Positions 12,461 to 21,280 of a stretch of 29,001 bases of DNA are shown here, piece by piece (the stretch's first letter is position 1; each line of letters starts with the position of its first letter). The position numbers and the translations under genes are program-made. Source of the stretch: a virus. The notes beneath the pieces were generated by a model. The model saw only the letters and a list, made by a program, of their open reading frames with translations, was not told where the DNA came from and made no database searches. The stretch lies in IMG/VR virus record IMGVR_UViG_3300007735_000579, positions 1 through 29,001 of that record. One strand, given 5' to 3'.

Positions 12461-12766
12461 TCAGACCTTCGCCTTCCGCGCAAGTTGCCAAGCACCGACG
12501 GCCGCGAGGAAGGCCCCGACGGCCTCGACAACGTGTTGCCCCACGACCTCGGGGGACACGGCCTCCATGGACCCCTGAGCGGCCGCAGAAGCAAAGACAG
12601 ACCCGAGGGCCAGGACCGCGGCAAGCAACCGCACGCCCGGACCACCGGACGGACCGACCGGGGCCTTCTTGACTGCCTCGGTCACCGCGGCAACCGCGGC
12701 ACCCTGAACCGCGGGCTGAGAGATGAGCCACCCGGCCGCTTGGCCTGCGACGTTGATCCAGTCCAT
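12461..12766 (-). CDS. Holin candidate (two membrane helices)
   Basis: 101 residues; ATG 12766 shares its A with the endolysin TAA (TAATG). An amphipathic N-terminus is followed by two hydrophobic helices (RLLAAVLALGSVFASAAA, about residues 46-63, and VVEAVGAFLAAVGAWQLARK, 79-98) and a basic tail. Size, two spans and position right after the endolysin gene fit a class II holin, which opens the inner membrane to release or activate the endolysin. No sequence signature beyond this is available, so the call rests on topology and context. Confidence 0.7.
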   Translation of the reverse strand: MDWINVAGQAAGWLISQPAVQGAAVAAVTEAVKKAPVGPSGGPGVRLLAAVLALGSVFASAAAQGSMEAVSPEVVGQHVVEAVGAFLAAVGAWQLARKAKV

Positions 12767-13224
12767 TAGATCTTGCCCCCGTGCGCCTTTATAGCCATGC
12801 GAAGCTCGACCGGGATCGCCTGATACTTGCCCTTGAGTTGCGCCCAGGTCGTCGGCTTCCCCCCGATCCGAGGCCGGATGTCGACGTGGATGAAGCCCCG
12901 GCCCGGGTAGATCCCAATCCCCCCGATGCCTTTTATGTTGCTGGCGATTGCCGCGGCCTTGAGTTGCTCGGCGTCCGAGTTCATCAGGATGTCGGCCGCG
13001 ATGCCCGCGCAATGCTGAGAACCCGGGGCCCCGCCGATCTTCTTGTTGTAGGCCGGGGACCGATAGCCGCTCGAGATCTTGAGCGGTCGTCCGAGGGCCT
13101 CCCGCAGGGGTTCGAGGGCGAGTTCGCACAAGTCCTTGAGCGACTCGACCGCCTCCGGGGACGGCTTGACCGGGTCGTTCTCTGACAGGAACTCACCGAT
13201 CGCGAAGTGCTTAGACAGGCTCAA
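12766..13224 (-). CDS. Endolysin, M15-family peptidase
   Basis: 152 residues. Zinc-dependent D,D/L,D-carboxypeptidase-type enzyme that cuts peptidoglycan cross-links. Key residues are visible: SGYRSPAYNKKIGG (about 52-65), SQHCAGIAADI with zinc ligands His71 and Asp78, and GFIHVDIRP with His113 and Asp115, as in the Peptidase M15_3 family. The start is taken as TTG 13224, which makes a TTGA overlap with the previous stop and has GGGGGGA about 8 bases upstream; the family usually begins near this LSKHF sequence. ATG 13257 would add 11 residues but has no good RBS. No signal peptide, so release depends on the holin. Confidence 0.9.
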   Translation of the reverse strand: MSLSKHFAIGEFLSENDPVKPSPEAVESLKDLCELALEPLREALGRPLKISSGYRSPAYNKKIGGAPGSQHCAGIAADILMNSDAEQLKAAAIASNIKGIGGIGIYPGRGFIHVDIRPRIGGKPTTWAQLKGKYQAIPVELRMAIKAHGGKI

Positions 13225-13448
13225 GGCCGGGTCCCCCCGAAGTGCGCGGCGAACCATCCCGAGGCCGCAGCCACGGCCGCGGTACCCATGCGCTCCCAGA
13301 AGCCGCGAGAGATGCCCGACCGGATCGCCTCGATGTTGCGGACCCGCTCGTCCAGGCGATCGACCTTCTCGCGAAGCCCAGGGGCAACCGTCGTCCCGAC
13401 GACTGCCGCGTGAAGTTCGGCCAACATCCTCTCTTGATTCGCGTCCAT
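13221..13448 (-). CDS. XhlA-like coiled-coil membrane protein
   Basis: 75 residues from ATG 13448, with AGAGGA 6 bases upstream; ATG 13454 would abut the RBS directly. About residues 24-44 form a heptad-like coiled coil (LREKVDRLDERVRNIEAI), followed by a single C-terminal membrane helix (MGTAAVAAASGWFAAHF). This plan matches the XhlA/hemolysin-type phage lysis accessory family, which anchors lysis proteins to the membrane. It lies directly before the endolysin, with a TTGA overlap. Role in lysis is inferred from topology and location. Confidence 0.7.
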   Translation of the reverse strand: MDANQERMLAELHAAVVGTTVAPGLREKVDRLDERVRNIEAIRSGISRGFWERMGTAAVAAASGWFAAHFGGTRP

Positions 13449-13458
13449 GGTCATTCCT

Positions 13459-15996
13459 CTAGTACGATGCCGGAATGGCCCCGGCAGGCAGAACGGGGGA
13501 GCCGATCGCTATGTTTTTGATGGTCTCAAAGGTCGTCGAGCCGTTGATGAGCTCGAGCGCCGGGGGCCTGATCCACGAGGTTGCCGTCGGGGTGTTCGTC
13601 GAGACAAGAACGCCGTCGATGTAGAGCTTGAGTTGGACGGTCCGGACGCCGCTGATCGTGTAGTTCGTCCACTCGATCCGCCACTTCCGGTAGACGCCGT
13701 CGAAGACCGAGGCCCCGGGGGTGTAGGACACGAACGGAGACCCGGTCGTATGAGTCTTGGCGAATGCGATCGTATGGCTTGCCGTCGCCTCAGAACTCGC
13801 CCGGGCAATCGCGAATCCGTACGCGTTCGGGGTGTAGATGCTGGTCAGGTTCCCAAGAATGATCCGGGTCGACAGGTTCGGATTTCCGGTCTCGCTCAAG
13901 CAGATATCGGCCTCGACATATCCGTTCTGCGTCAACCATTCCGGCCACTCCCACCCGCGGGCACGATAGACCGGAGCCGCTTGCGTCTCGATGTACGGGG
14001 CCGAGAGTCCGCCCGTCGTCGTGGTTGCGAAGTTGTAGTCGCCTTCGGACGCGATCCACGCTTGAGCATGCGCGAAATAGTAGGTGATCGCGCCATTCGA
14101 CCGGATCTGCAAGGAAACATCCGTGACCCCTGCTGATAGCTTCCGATGCACCGTAGCCCGTCGCCACTGGTCATCCATGTTCGAGAATGAAAGTTCCGTG
14201 TTTCCGGAGGAGGACGATGTCTCCGCGATTCTCATCGCGAAGTCTGAATCCGGCGTCGCCGTGCTGTTCTTGACCCACACCGAGAAGACCACGGTCTTCC
14301 CAGACAGGCCTTCCGCGTTCAAGAGAAGTTGTTGAAGACCGACGTTCGCGCCCGCGAAAGCGACCGACGAGGCATCCGTGACCCCAGAAGGCCCGACCTG
14401 CCGAGTAGCGGTAACCGGGGCAGTACCGCCCGCGACATACCAGAGACCGCGAGTCGTTGCGCTTGCGGTCTGCTTGTCGAACCTGTTTGAATAGGCAAGC
14501 AGGTTCTCGAGCGGCCGGACGCCGACGATGTCCGCGAATCGCCGTTGCGTCGTCGAGGTCGTGGGGATGTAGCTTGTCGCGTTCGCCGCCGTCTGACCCG
14601 CAGCTAACTCGACCTGGACGCCCCAGATCTGAACATCGGCCGCGTTGTAGATCATCGGCGACGGTTCATAACTTGAGAAGGCGAGGGAATAGGCCGCGGC
14701 CGTTCCGGTGACGAGGTATTGATAACGCGCCCAGTTCGTGCCCGTCGTTATGGTCGACGCGGCAAGGATCGCGCCCATCGAGACGGAGATCGTCTGTGTC
14801 CCGGCCGAAGTTGACCGGGCATAGAACGAGACAACGTAGGGGGCCGCGGTCAAGGTCACTGACTGCGACAGGCTCCCCAGCATGCCCGCGGTGAACTGGA
14901 CCCGGGTACCCGTCGTGGTACCGTCGGGGGCCGTGCCGTTGTTGTTCGTCACGGTCACCATGGATTGAACCCACGTCGTCCCGAGGGCCTGCGACTGAAG
15001 GATCAGGTTCGTCCTGTCTGGCTCGACGACGAGGCCCGCGTCGGCGGCATCAAAGGTTCCCGAGTTCCCGAACCGCGGCACGTCCGGACCGTACAGCGTC
15101 AGTCCGGCCGAGGTCGTAAAGGCCGATGTCGCAGCGTAGGCGCGCTGCTGGCGCGTGTTGTAGAGGACGACGGGCCCGACCTCGGACAAGGTCTCCTCGA
15201 GCCCCTCATAGCGCCACCGGGTCCCGTAGATCGAGGACGCGATCGTCCCCGTGATGAGCGTCCCGTTGGCTTCCTCATACCGCAGGACCGAGGCCCCCGG
15301 GGGTACGAACAGACCATGCGCCTCGGTGATGGTCACGACACCGCCCGAGACCGGGGTCACGGAGATCCTCTTGGTGTACCCGGGAGCGGTGCATCGGACG
15401 TAGAACCGCGTCGTCCTGGGGCCTGAGACCGAGATGGTCAGGACCAAGGGTGTCGGGGCCGTCCCCGCGTTCGTGACCGCAGGGGAAGCCCCCGCGGCAA
15501 GGGCAAAGGACCCCGTGTTGATCAGGGACTCGCCGTTCGCGACCATCCCATAAGCCGAGCCCAGATAAGCCCCGAAGAGCGCGGTCCAAGTTGCCGGGAC
15601 CGCGGTCCCCTTCATGGAATAGTCCAACTGGACGCGATGCGCCTTGAGCCGCTCGACGACCGGGGCCTCGGGGATGACCTCGAGCCCGAGGGCACCCATC
15701 TGCAAGATCGACACCGAGCCCGCAGTCCCCGCGAGGTTGTAGAGTCGGTCAAGCCGATCGTACCCTTCCGCAAGACCGTTGACCTGGAGCAGGTACCCAG
15801 GCAGGTCGAGGTCCTTCGGGGGATAGGCGACAGCCGTCGGGATGACCCGGACGGGTCCCCCGAAGGTCGATTGAATGGAGCCGATCGCCCGGGTTGCCGG
15901 GGTCGAGAGGCCTGTCTCCTCGTTCCATCGGAATCGCGTGTTGATTCCGTCGTCAAGGTGAGCGGCCCCGAGGATGGGTCCTGCGGGCTGGGTCAT
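13459..15996 (-). CDS. Tail fibre / receptor-binding protein with carbohydrate-binding-type domains
   Basis: 845 residues, beginning at ATG 15996 with no good Shine-Dalgarno. The N-terminal about 250 residues resemble the virion-attachment part of tip proteins (DLPGYLLQVNGLAEGYDRLD). Two Ser/Thr/Ala-rich beta-sandwich segments follow, about residues 330-480 and 495-660. The first ends in the well-known fibre pattern VQIWGVQVELAAGQT...SYIPTTSTTQRRFAD; the second repeats the plan, with YSVW-type strands and a WRRATVHRKL segment. Residues about 690-845 look like a LamG/concanavalin-type lectin fold (WRIEWTNY, VQLKLYIDGVLVS). It probably binds a surface glycan of the host. No enzymatic (depolymerase) motif was seen. 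Confidence 0.8.
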   Translation of the reverse strand: MTQPAGPILGAAHLDDGINTRFRWNEETGLSTPATRAIGSIQSTFGGPVRVIPTAVAYPPKDLDLPGYLLQVNGLAEGYDRLDRLYNLAGTAGSVSILQMGALGLEVIPEAPVVERLKAHRVQLDYSMKGTAVPATWTALFGAYLGSAYGMVANGESLINTGSFALAAGASPAVTNAGTAPTPLVLTISVSGPRTTRFYVRCTAPGYTKRISVTPVSGGVVTITEAHGLFVPPGASVLRYEEANGTLITGTIASSIYGTRWRYEGLEETLSEVGPVVLYNTRQQRAYAATSAFTTSAGLTLYGPDVPRFGNSGTFDAADAGLVVEPDRTNLILQSQALGTTWVQSMVTVTNNNGTAPDGTTTGTRVQFTAGMLGSLSQSVTLTAAPYVVSFYARSTSAGTQTISVSMGAILAASTITTGTNWARYQYLVTGTAAAYSLAFSSYEPSPMIYNAADVQIWGVQVELAAGQTAANATSYIPTTSTTQRRFADIVGVRPLENLLAYSNRFDKQTASATTRGLWYVAGGTAPVTATRQVGPSGVTDASSVAFAGANVGLQQLLLNAEGLSGKTVVFSVWVKNSTATPDSDFAMRIAETSSSSGNTELSFSNMDDQWRRATVHRKLSAGVTDVSLQIRSNGAITYYFAHAQAWIASEGDYNFATTTTGGLSAPYIETQAAPVYRARGWEWPEWLTQNGYVEADICLSETGNPNLSTRIILGNLTSIYTPNAYGFAIARASSEATASHTIAFAKTHTTGSPFVSYTPGASVFDGVYRKWRIEWTNYTISGVRTVQLKLYIDGVLVSTNTPTATSWIRPPALELINGSTTFETIKNIAIGSPVLPAGAIPASY

Positions 15997-16008
15997 GGAT
16001 CTAGCTTA

Positions 16009-16026
16009 ACCGCGGGCCGCGATCTG
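16009..16026. repeat. 18-bp repeat, copy 1 (intergenic)
   Basis: The 18 bases accgcgggccgcgatctg occur here, in the gap between hub and fibre genes, and again exactly at 25306-25323. The core CGCGGGCCGCG is an almost perfect palindrome. Base bias makes short matches common, but an 18-base exact match is notable. Confidence 0.6.
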
Positions 16027-16030
16027 GTCA

Positions 16031-18652
16031 CTAGGCCGAGTAATCGAGCAGGGTATAGGTCGCCTCGAAGTCCTCGCGGCCTCCGCTGTCCGTGATAGCC
16101 CAGACGAAGAGATCCCGGGATGACCCGTCGCCGAGGGTCACGTTGACCGTATCACCGAGATCGACCCGCGGGTCTAGCATCGCGGACACGGTATAGGTCC
16201 GGCCTTGCCGCACGTACTCGTCGAGGTACGATTCCGCGATCCGCCTGCACTCGACTTGGTTGATACGGGTCAGGTCCACGAATTCCCGGCGATACCCGGC
16301 CGAGGACCATGTCGCGTTGTAGGACGGGAGGACCCGCTTGAGATAATCGCTCGAGGCATACCGGAAGGACCGCGCCCGGCCGACATCCCTGACCCACCAA
16401 AACGGCCCGAAGCCTTCCGTGTTGAGCGTCGTCCACCCGGACGGGGCCGACCCGGTCCCCGCGGTCGTGTCGTCTGTCAAGTAGGCCGCCCATCCGGTCT
16501 CGATGTTGGAATAGGCCCTGATCTCATAGACCTGGGCTGTCAAGGTCGAGGCCCCCATGGTGTCGTCATAGAACTTGAGCACGATTCGCCATTCGGCCGT
16601 GTTGACCCCGCCGAGGGACGCGAACATGTCCTCTAGCTGCTTCTCGTCGATGACCGTCGGGGCCGTGCTTGAGAGCGTGAAGTAACCCGAACCCTCGAGT
16701 TGCCGGGACCGGGACGCGGTACCGGACGTGTCGTACCGCTCCCCGTAAACCTCGAAGACGCCCCGCTCGCCGAAGACCTCGATCTTGTTGACCATCGGGA
16801 AGATCGTCCCGTCCTGATGCCGGACGCGGAAGGTCACCGTCGCCCCGCTCGTGGCCGTTGCCGCGTTCGTGGTCTCGACCCCGTCGAAGAGCCGTTGCCC
16901 GTCGGTCCAGGTACCGCCAAGGGTAGGCTCGAGTTCCGTCGTCACGATGCGCGGTTCCCCGACCGACCGGACGGTGACCTGAGAGACTGGCTCCGGAAGG
17001 CTTCCGATCTGCACCCCGAGGACGTTCCCGAGGACGAGGTCCGGGGCTGTCTTCTGCCGGAAGGCCGAGACCAATAGCTTCCCCGCGGGGCGATCGTGGA
17101 TGTACCCGTTCGGCGGAAGGCCGTCTCTGCCGATCTCGTCTAGGACCTCGTCGACACCGATCAGGGTCCGCGAGAAGTTCTTAAAGTAGGTCAGGAGGGC
17201 ATTCCCGGTCTCGAAGTCGCCCGCGGCATAAAGAGACAGGCCCGAGACTAGAAGGGCATAGTAGAACGACTCGAGGCGATTGTCCGTCCCGACCGCCCCG
17301 GTCGTGTCCAAGAGGTACCAGATCGTCGAGGCGTAGACCTCGGTCGAGGCCGTGAGCCAATGCCGGGTTGACCGCGCCCGCATGATCCCGGCCTGCGGCA
17401 AGAGCTCGAAGAGCCCTCGTGGGTAGGACGTGACCATCGCGGATGACGTGAAGAACCCCGGGTTCGCCGCGGTCTGGCCGCTGTCCCGGTTATGCCGTTC
17501 CCACGCCCGGAAACACTGGGTCGTGACAAGTCGGATCAAGTCCCCTTCGGCCGGGGCCGCAGAGAACGCGGAAACCGTGATGACCCCCGCGCCCGATACG
17601 CTCGAGATCTGCCGGACTTCAACCGCCCCGGTTGATGCCGAGGTCCATTCCAAGTATTCCGTTGGGCCGCTTGTCACCGCGACGACCCCGGTACCGGACT
17701 TGAAGGGCTCCGGGTCCTTGACCGTGATCAGGGTCGTGGTACAGCCGGACGCAGCAAGAGTCGCGAAGTCATCGGCGATCGTCCGCTTGACCCGGGTTTC
17801 GCCGTAGGTGTAGGTCACCGCCCCAGGGGGGACCCGGACGAAGAACGGACGGCCTGCGGTTGCGTTCTGCAAGATGCCCCAGTATGCCACCGCGAAGAAG
17901 CGGACGAAGTAGGTCCCGGCACCGATCGCGACGAGCGGATTCAGGTATGCCGCTGCATTCGCCTCAGGGGCCGCGGTCCCGGCCTCGTTCGTGATGGTGT
18001 AGTCCACCCCGTACACGAGAGGGCTAGAGAAGTCCGAGTTGTTGTCGACGATGACCCCGGGGAATGATCCGGTCCCGACCGTTATATCTACCGTTCCGCC
18101 CGCGTTCGTCCCGGGGATCAGGTACCGCATACCGACCGAAAATGGCCCGGTCATCGTGACGTAGTGGGCCTGAGCCATGCCCGTCATCGACCCTGCGAAG
18201 GATGCCCGGACCGGGGTCACCGAGATAGCGTTGACATCAAACCCCTTGGTCCGTTGCAAGACCCCGAAGGACTGGATCTCATAGACCCGGACCAAGGCCC
18301 CGCCGTCCATCGTCCAGGCCTCGGACACCGAGTCGATCGGCCCGGTATGATACGGCCAAGCGTTGCCCGCGTCGTCGATCAAGTCGACCTCGAGTTGATA
18401 ATAGGCGAGAGGCTCGGTCAACTCGGGCAGAGCATCGGCAAGGATGCCCATGGTCAGTTGCCATGTCCCCTCGTCGAGGGCCGTCGACCGGGACCGCTGG
18501 ACCACGGCCTCGGCCGGGATCTCGTAGTACGTCCATCCCGTTGTGCTATTTAAGACCCCATTCGTCGCCGCAATCCGGACGGACCAGACGAGGTCGATCG
18601 CCTCCCCCAGGTCCGAGGGCAAGGCGACGCCATTACGGTCTGCCGTGTTCAC
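16031..18652 (-). CDS. Tail hub / baseplate protein
   Basis: 873 residues from GTG 18652, which forms a GTGA overlap with the tape measure stop. The N-terminal region (about 1-130: WTYYEIPAEAVVQRSRST, then YQLEVDLIDDAGNAW) and the C-terminal segment (RIAESYLDEYVRQGRTYTVS, LDPRVDLGDTVNVTLGDG, then a closing strand) match tail-hub proteins, in which a late beta domain with the GDxVxV pattern closes the tail tube. The long middle is beta-rich and may hold carbohydrate- or tail-tip-type inserts. It probably sits under the tape measure at the tail tip. Dit and Tal functions may be merged here because no separate distal tail gene is present. No lytic domain motif was seen. Confidence 0.75.
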   Translation of the reverse strand: MNTADRNGVALPSDLGEAIDLVWSVRIAATNGVLNSTTGWTYYEIPAEAVVQRSRSTALDEGTWQLTMGILADALPELTEPLAYYQLEVDLIDDAGNAWPYHTGPIDSVSEAWTMDGGALVRVYEIQSFGVLQRTKGFDVNAISVTPVRASFAGSMTGMAQAHYVTMTGPFSVGMRYLIPGTNAGGTVDITVGTGSFPGVIVDNNSDFSSPLVYGVDYTITNEAGTAAPEANAAAYLNPLVAIGAGTYFVRFFAVAYWGILQNATAGRPFFVRVPPGAVTYTYGETRVKRTIADDFATLAASGCTTTLITVKDPEPFKSGTGVVAVTSGPTEYLEWTSASTGAVEVRQISSVSGAGVITVSAFSAAPAEGDLIRLVTTQCFRAWERHNRDSGQTAANPGFFTSSAMVTSYPRGLFELLPQAGIMRARSTRHWLTASTEVYASTIWYLLDTTGAVGTDNRLESFYYALLVSGLSLYAAGDFETGNALLTYFKNFSRTLIGVDEVLDEIGRDGLPPNGYIHDRPAGKLLVSAFRQKTAPDLVLGNVLGVQIGSLPEPVSQVTVRSVGEPRIVTTELEPTLGGTWTDGQRLFDGVETTNAATATSGATVTFRVRHQDGTIFPMVNKIEVFGERGVFEVYGERYDTSGTASRSRQLEGSGYFTLSSTAPTVIDEKQLEDMFASLGGVNTAEWRIVLKFYDDTMGASTLTAQVYEIRAYSNIETGWAAYLTDDTTAGTGSAPSGWTTLNTEGFGPFWWVRDVGRARSFRYASSDYLKRVLPSYNATWSSAGYRREFVDLTRINQVECRRIAESYLDEYVRQGRTYTVSAMLDPRVDLGDTVNVTLGDGSSRDLFVWAITDSGGREDFEATYTLLDYSA

Positions 18653-20754
18653 GCCATTCTCCTGCTACGGTCCGTCCGCCCTGAGGCCGCACGGTTCGAC
18701 GTGTTAGCCGAGACGCCGGACACCGATTGCCCGGCATCGACTCCGCGGCCCGAGCCGACAGGCCGGAAGAACATCCCACGCGGTGCCCGCGTGAACTCGT
18801 CCTTGCCCGCGGCAACGTCGAACACGAAGAGCGGTTGCCGCTCCGTCATCCCCTGCCCGGATTCGTCGAGTTGCATGGAGTAGATTTCGCGCATGATCCG
18901 GACAAGTTCCGAGAATGCCGCTTCCGATTGCGCCTTGGCGAGTTCCTGAGGGGCAGGCCCCGGAGCCTCGCCACCGGGGGACAAGAGGCCGCCTTCCCCG
19001 GGGCGCCCCGTGATGGTGCCGGGCAACTTGGACGGCCCAAGGACATTTTCCATGTAGTTCTTCTGGACCGCGGCCGCGTCAACCGGGCCGAGGGTCAGGG
19101 TCTCGCCGACGGCAGGCAAGCCCTGAGTCCTGCGGTTCCCGGGCTGCGAGTTCGGGTTCCGTGCCGCGTCCATCGCCCGGGCGATATCGCTCTCGGTCAG
19201 ACCCGCGGCCCGTGCGATGTCCTTGGCCTTCTCGATCCGCCGTTCCCGTTCGGCCTCGGTCATGGCCTGCCCGGCCTGAGTCAACCTGTCCCCTGCTTCC
19301 CTGAGCTTGTCTGCCGCGGTTTGCTGGGGCTTGAAGCCGTCTACAATCGCCGCGACGACCTCGACACCCACCCCGGCAAGAGCGGCCCCTATTGGACCGC
19401 CTAGAGCGCCACCCGCGGCCCCGGCAACGCCACCGAAGGCCCGGATCAGACCGCCGAGTGACGCGTCACCGCGGACAATGTCCACAAGCAACCGCCCCGC
19501 GGCCGTGATGCCCGAGGCGAAGTCCCTGTTTGCCTGCTCGATGAGCGATTGAGCGGTCTCGAATGCCTTGACGGTCTCCTCGTTTCGCTTCTTGTTGGCC
19601 GCGTCAAAGTTGTCGATGATGTCTTGTGCGGCCTTGTTGTCCTTGACGATCTGCGCCTCGTTCGCGGCGATCTTGTCCTCTAGCAACCGCCGTTCGAATG
19701 CCGCCGCCTCGTCCTGCTTCCGGATTAGTTCCTGTTGTTTCCGGGTCGCGTCATCCGTACCGCGGCCTCGGGGACGGTCGGCCGGAGCAACGGGCTTCTT
19801 CTCTTCCGGAGCCTTAGTCGGTTCCTTGCCCTTCATAAATTGGGCCGTGAGGGATCCCGGACCGAAGAGGTCCTTCCCGCCGACCCCGGTCGCCTCGACG
19901 ATCTTCCCGGTCAACGGGTCGATGACTCTCGCGGTCTTGATGAGCGATTCCGTGACCCCGCCCATCTTGTTCGCGAGCCCCGTCGCCGCGTTCGTGGCAT
20001 CGGTCAAGAACTGAAGGAAGGCCGATTGCGGCCCGGCAAGCAGGCTTCCGAGGGCCTGGTTGAACTCGCCTTGAGCCTTCTTGAGACCTTCCGTCGCACC
20101 CCGGAGCCCGCCTTGAGCATCCGCGGCACCCTTCGCGGCCTTCTCGCCCCGCTCGAGGATCTGGGCCATAATCTCGCCGCGGTCTGCGCCTTCCTTGGCG
20201 ACGATGCCGAACTCCCGCAGGCCTCGGGTAGAACCGTTCAGGCCGAGGGCCAGCTTGTTCGCCGCGGTATCAAGGTCCGTTCCGAAGACCGTGGCAAGGT
20301 TCACCGCGGCCGGAAGTAGCTTGCTGATCTCCTGTTCCGTCAGGTCGAAGGCCCGCAGAGCCGCGGCCGCCGACTTGATCGCGTCGTCGTCAAAGAACAC
20401 GGTCGACCCGGCGAGGGCCTCGGCCTGGGCCGTCAGTCTTCCGGCCGCGCCTTCCGCCCCGTCGAAGACCGCGATCAACTTCGAGGTCACCCGCTCGGCG
20501 TCGATGACCTCGGCATTCATCGCCTGAATCGCCCGGCCTGCGGACTCAAAGGCCCCCATTACCGCGGTCACCCCGAGTTGAGCCGCACCGAAGGCCGCGG
20601 TAAGCCGCCCGAAGTCGGACCGGAAGGCATCGGCAACCCGTGACAGGCCCGATGTAGCCCGGCCGAAGTCCTGCATCGCGGACGAGGCTTGGTCCGTGGC
20701 GCGAACAAGACCCGAGGCATCCCCCGTAATCAGCACCTCGACTCTATCTGCCAC
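18649..20754 (-). CDS. Tape measure protein
   Basis: 701 residues from GTG 20754, overlapping the T reading frame by 11 bases; GGGGGG lies upstream. The N-terminus (MADRVEVLITGDASGLVRAT) and the KLLPAAVNLATVFGTDLDTAANKL segment (about 146-169) fit the tape measure family. A charged coiled-coil region is at about 335-415, and a glycine/alanine-rich hydrophobic stretch at about 436-472 (VAGAAGGALGGPIGAALAGV). The protein runs through the tail lumen and sets its length; at the usual 0.15 nm per residue the tail would be about 105 nm. No muralytic motif was found. Confidence 0.92.
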   Translation of the reverse strand: MADRVEVLITGDASGLVRATDQASSAMQDFGRATSGLSRVADAFRSDFGRLTAAFGAAQLGVTAVMGAFESAGRAIQAMNAEVIDAERVTSKLIAVFDGAEGAAGRLTAQAEALAGSTVFFDDDAIKSAAAALRAFDLTEQEISKLLPAAVNLATVFGTDLDTAANKLALGLNGSTRGLREFGIVAKEGADRGEIMAQILERGEKAAKGAADAQGGLRGATEGLKKAQGEFNQALGSLLAGPQSAFLQFLTDATNAATGLANKMGGVTESLIKTARVIDPLTGKIVEATGVGGKDLFGPGSLTAQFMKGKEPTKAPEEKKPVAPADRPRGRGTDDATRKQQELIRKQDEAAAFERRLLEDKIAANEAQIVKDNKAAQDIIDNFDAANKKRNEETVKAFETAQSLIEQANRDFASGITAAGRLLVDIVRGDASLGGLIRAFGGVAGAAGGALGGPIGAALAGVGVEVVAAIVDGFKPQQTAADKLREAGDRLTQAGQAMTEAERERRIEKAKDIARAAGLTESDIARAMDAARNPNSQPGNRRTQGLPAVGETLTLGPVDAAAVQKNYMENVLGPSKLPGTITGRPGEGGLLSPGGEAPGPAPQELAKAQSEAAFSELVRIMREIYSMQLDESGQGMTERQPLFVFDVAAGKDEFTRAPRGMFFRPVGSGRGVDAGQSVSGVSANTSNRAASGRTDRSRRMA

Positions 20755-21264
20755 GAACCCGCCCCCCTGTTGCTTGCGCCTTCGCCCTGACCTGCCGTTC
20801 CGCTTCCTCGAGGGCCTCGATCTTCCAAAGGCCGATCCATAACTCGAACTCGGCCGCGGTCATCGTCTCAAGTAGCTCCCCGAGGGTCTTGCCCAGCTCC
20901 CGGCACAACCGCATCGCGATCCGGAGCTCAGGGAGCTTCTCTAGTTTCCCTGGGCCTCCTTGCTAGAGTCCGCCGCGAGACCGTTGATCTTCTGACAGGC
21001 CTCGAGCAACCGTCCGAGCGCCGATTCGGAACCGTCGACCTCGTCCGCCGAGGCCCATACCGGGGACCCATCCTCGTCGAGCACGGCCCGGAAGAGCAAC
21101 TGGGCGATCCAGTCGTCCGAGAGCTTTCCGTCCTCGAGCACGGAAACGGCCCTCCATGAGATCCGCTCCTTGAGAGAGAGTTCCTTGATCTGCACCCGCG
21201 CCCCTTGGCCAAGCTCGAATGGCTCGACCTTGGGGGCGAGGATCGCCTTGAGGCTGTCCTTCAA
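20744..21264 (-). CDS. Tail assembly chaperone G-T fusion by -1 frameshift
   Basis: Ribosomes that shift -1 at GGGAAAC (20950-20944) leave the G frame just before its TAG and read 66 more codons to a TAG at 20744-20746, giving a 173-residue G-T protein. The T part reads, from the shift, LEKLPELRIAMRLCRELGKT..., then TMTAAEFELWIGLWKIEALE, matching the DUF4035-type T pattern (tMs..El..W...y..ep). G-T proteins bind tape measure and tail-tube proteins during assembly. The G/T junction lies in the normal place, directly before the tape measure gene. The T frame has no plausible start of its own near a Shine-Dalgarno, which supports frameshifting over independent initiation. Shift efficiency cannot be known from sequence. 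Confidence 0.85.
20941..21264 (-). CDS. Tail assembly chaperone G (zero-frame product)
   Basis: 107 residues from TTG 21264 (Met in the protein; no ATG/GTG with a good RBS). Sequence includes RVQIKELSLKERISWRAVSV and a helix ending in EACQKINGLAADSSKEAQGN, typical of short tail-chaperone proteins of siphoviruses. Most ribosomes end here at TAG 20941-20943; a fraction shift to make G-T (separate entry). It should hold the tape measure in an unfolded state before the tube polymerises around it. It follows the second tail-tube-type gene with a 16-base gap. Confidence 0.75.
   Translation of the reverse strand: MKDSLKAILAPKVEPFELGQGARVQIKELSLKERISWRAVSVLEDGKLSDDWIAQLLFRAVLDEDGSPVWASADEVDGSESALGRLLEACQKINGLAADSSKEAQGN
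20944..20950 (-). promoter_or_regulatory. -1 programmed frameshift heptamer GGGAAAC
   Basis: G frame codons are CAG GGA AAC TAG, so the heptamer is read as G GGA AAC, exactly the X XXY YYZ form. After the shift the tRNAs re-pair on GGG AAA and the next codon is CTA. A Shine-Dalgarno-like AAGGAGG (20961-20955) stands 4 bases upstream, as in some stimulated sites. A short AGCTC/GAGCT hairpin follows but is weak. Confidence 0.85.
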
Positions 21265-21280
21265 CTGCTACCCGCTTTCT

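Noticed and set aside
13224-13257. ATG 13257 as the endolysin start
   Set aside because: It has no convincing RBS and would overlap the XhlA-like gene by 37 bases. TTG 13224 has a TTGA overlap and a G-rich RBS, though the ATG cannot be excluded.
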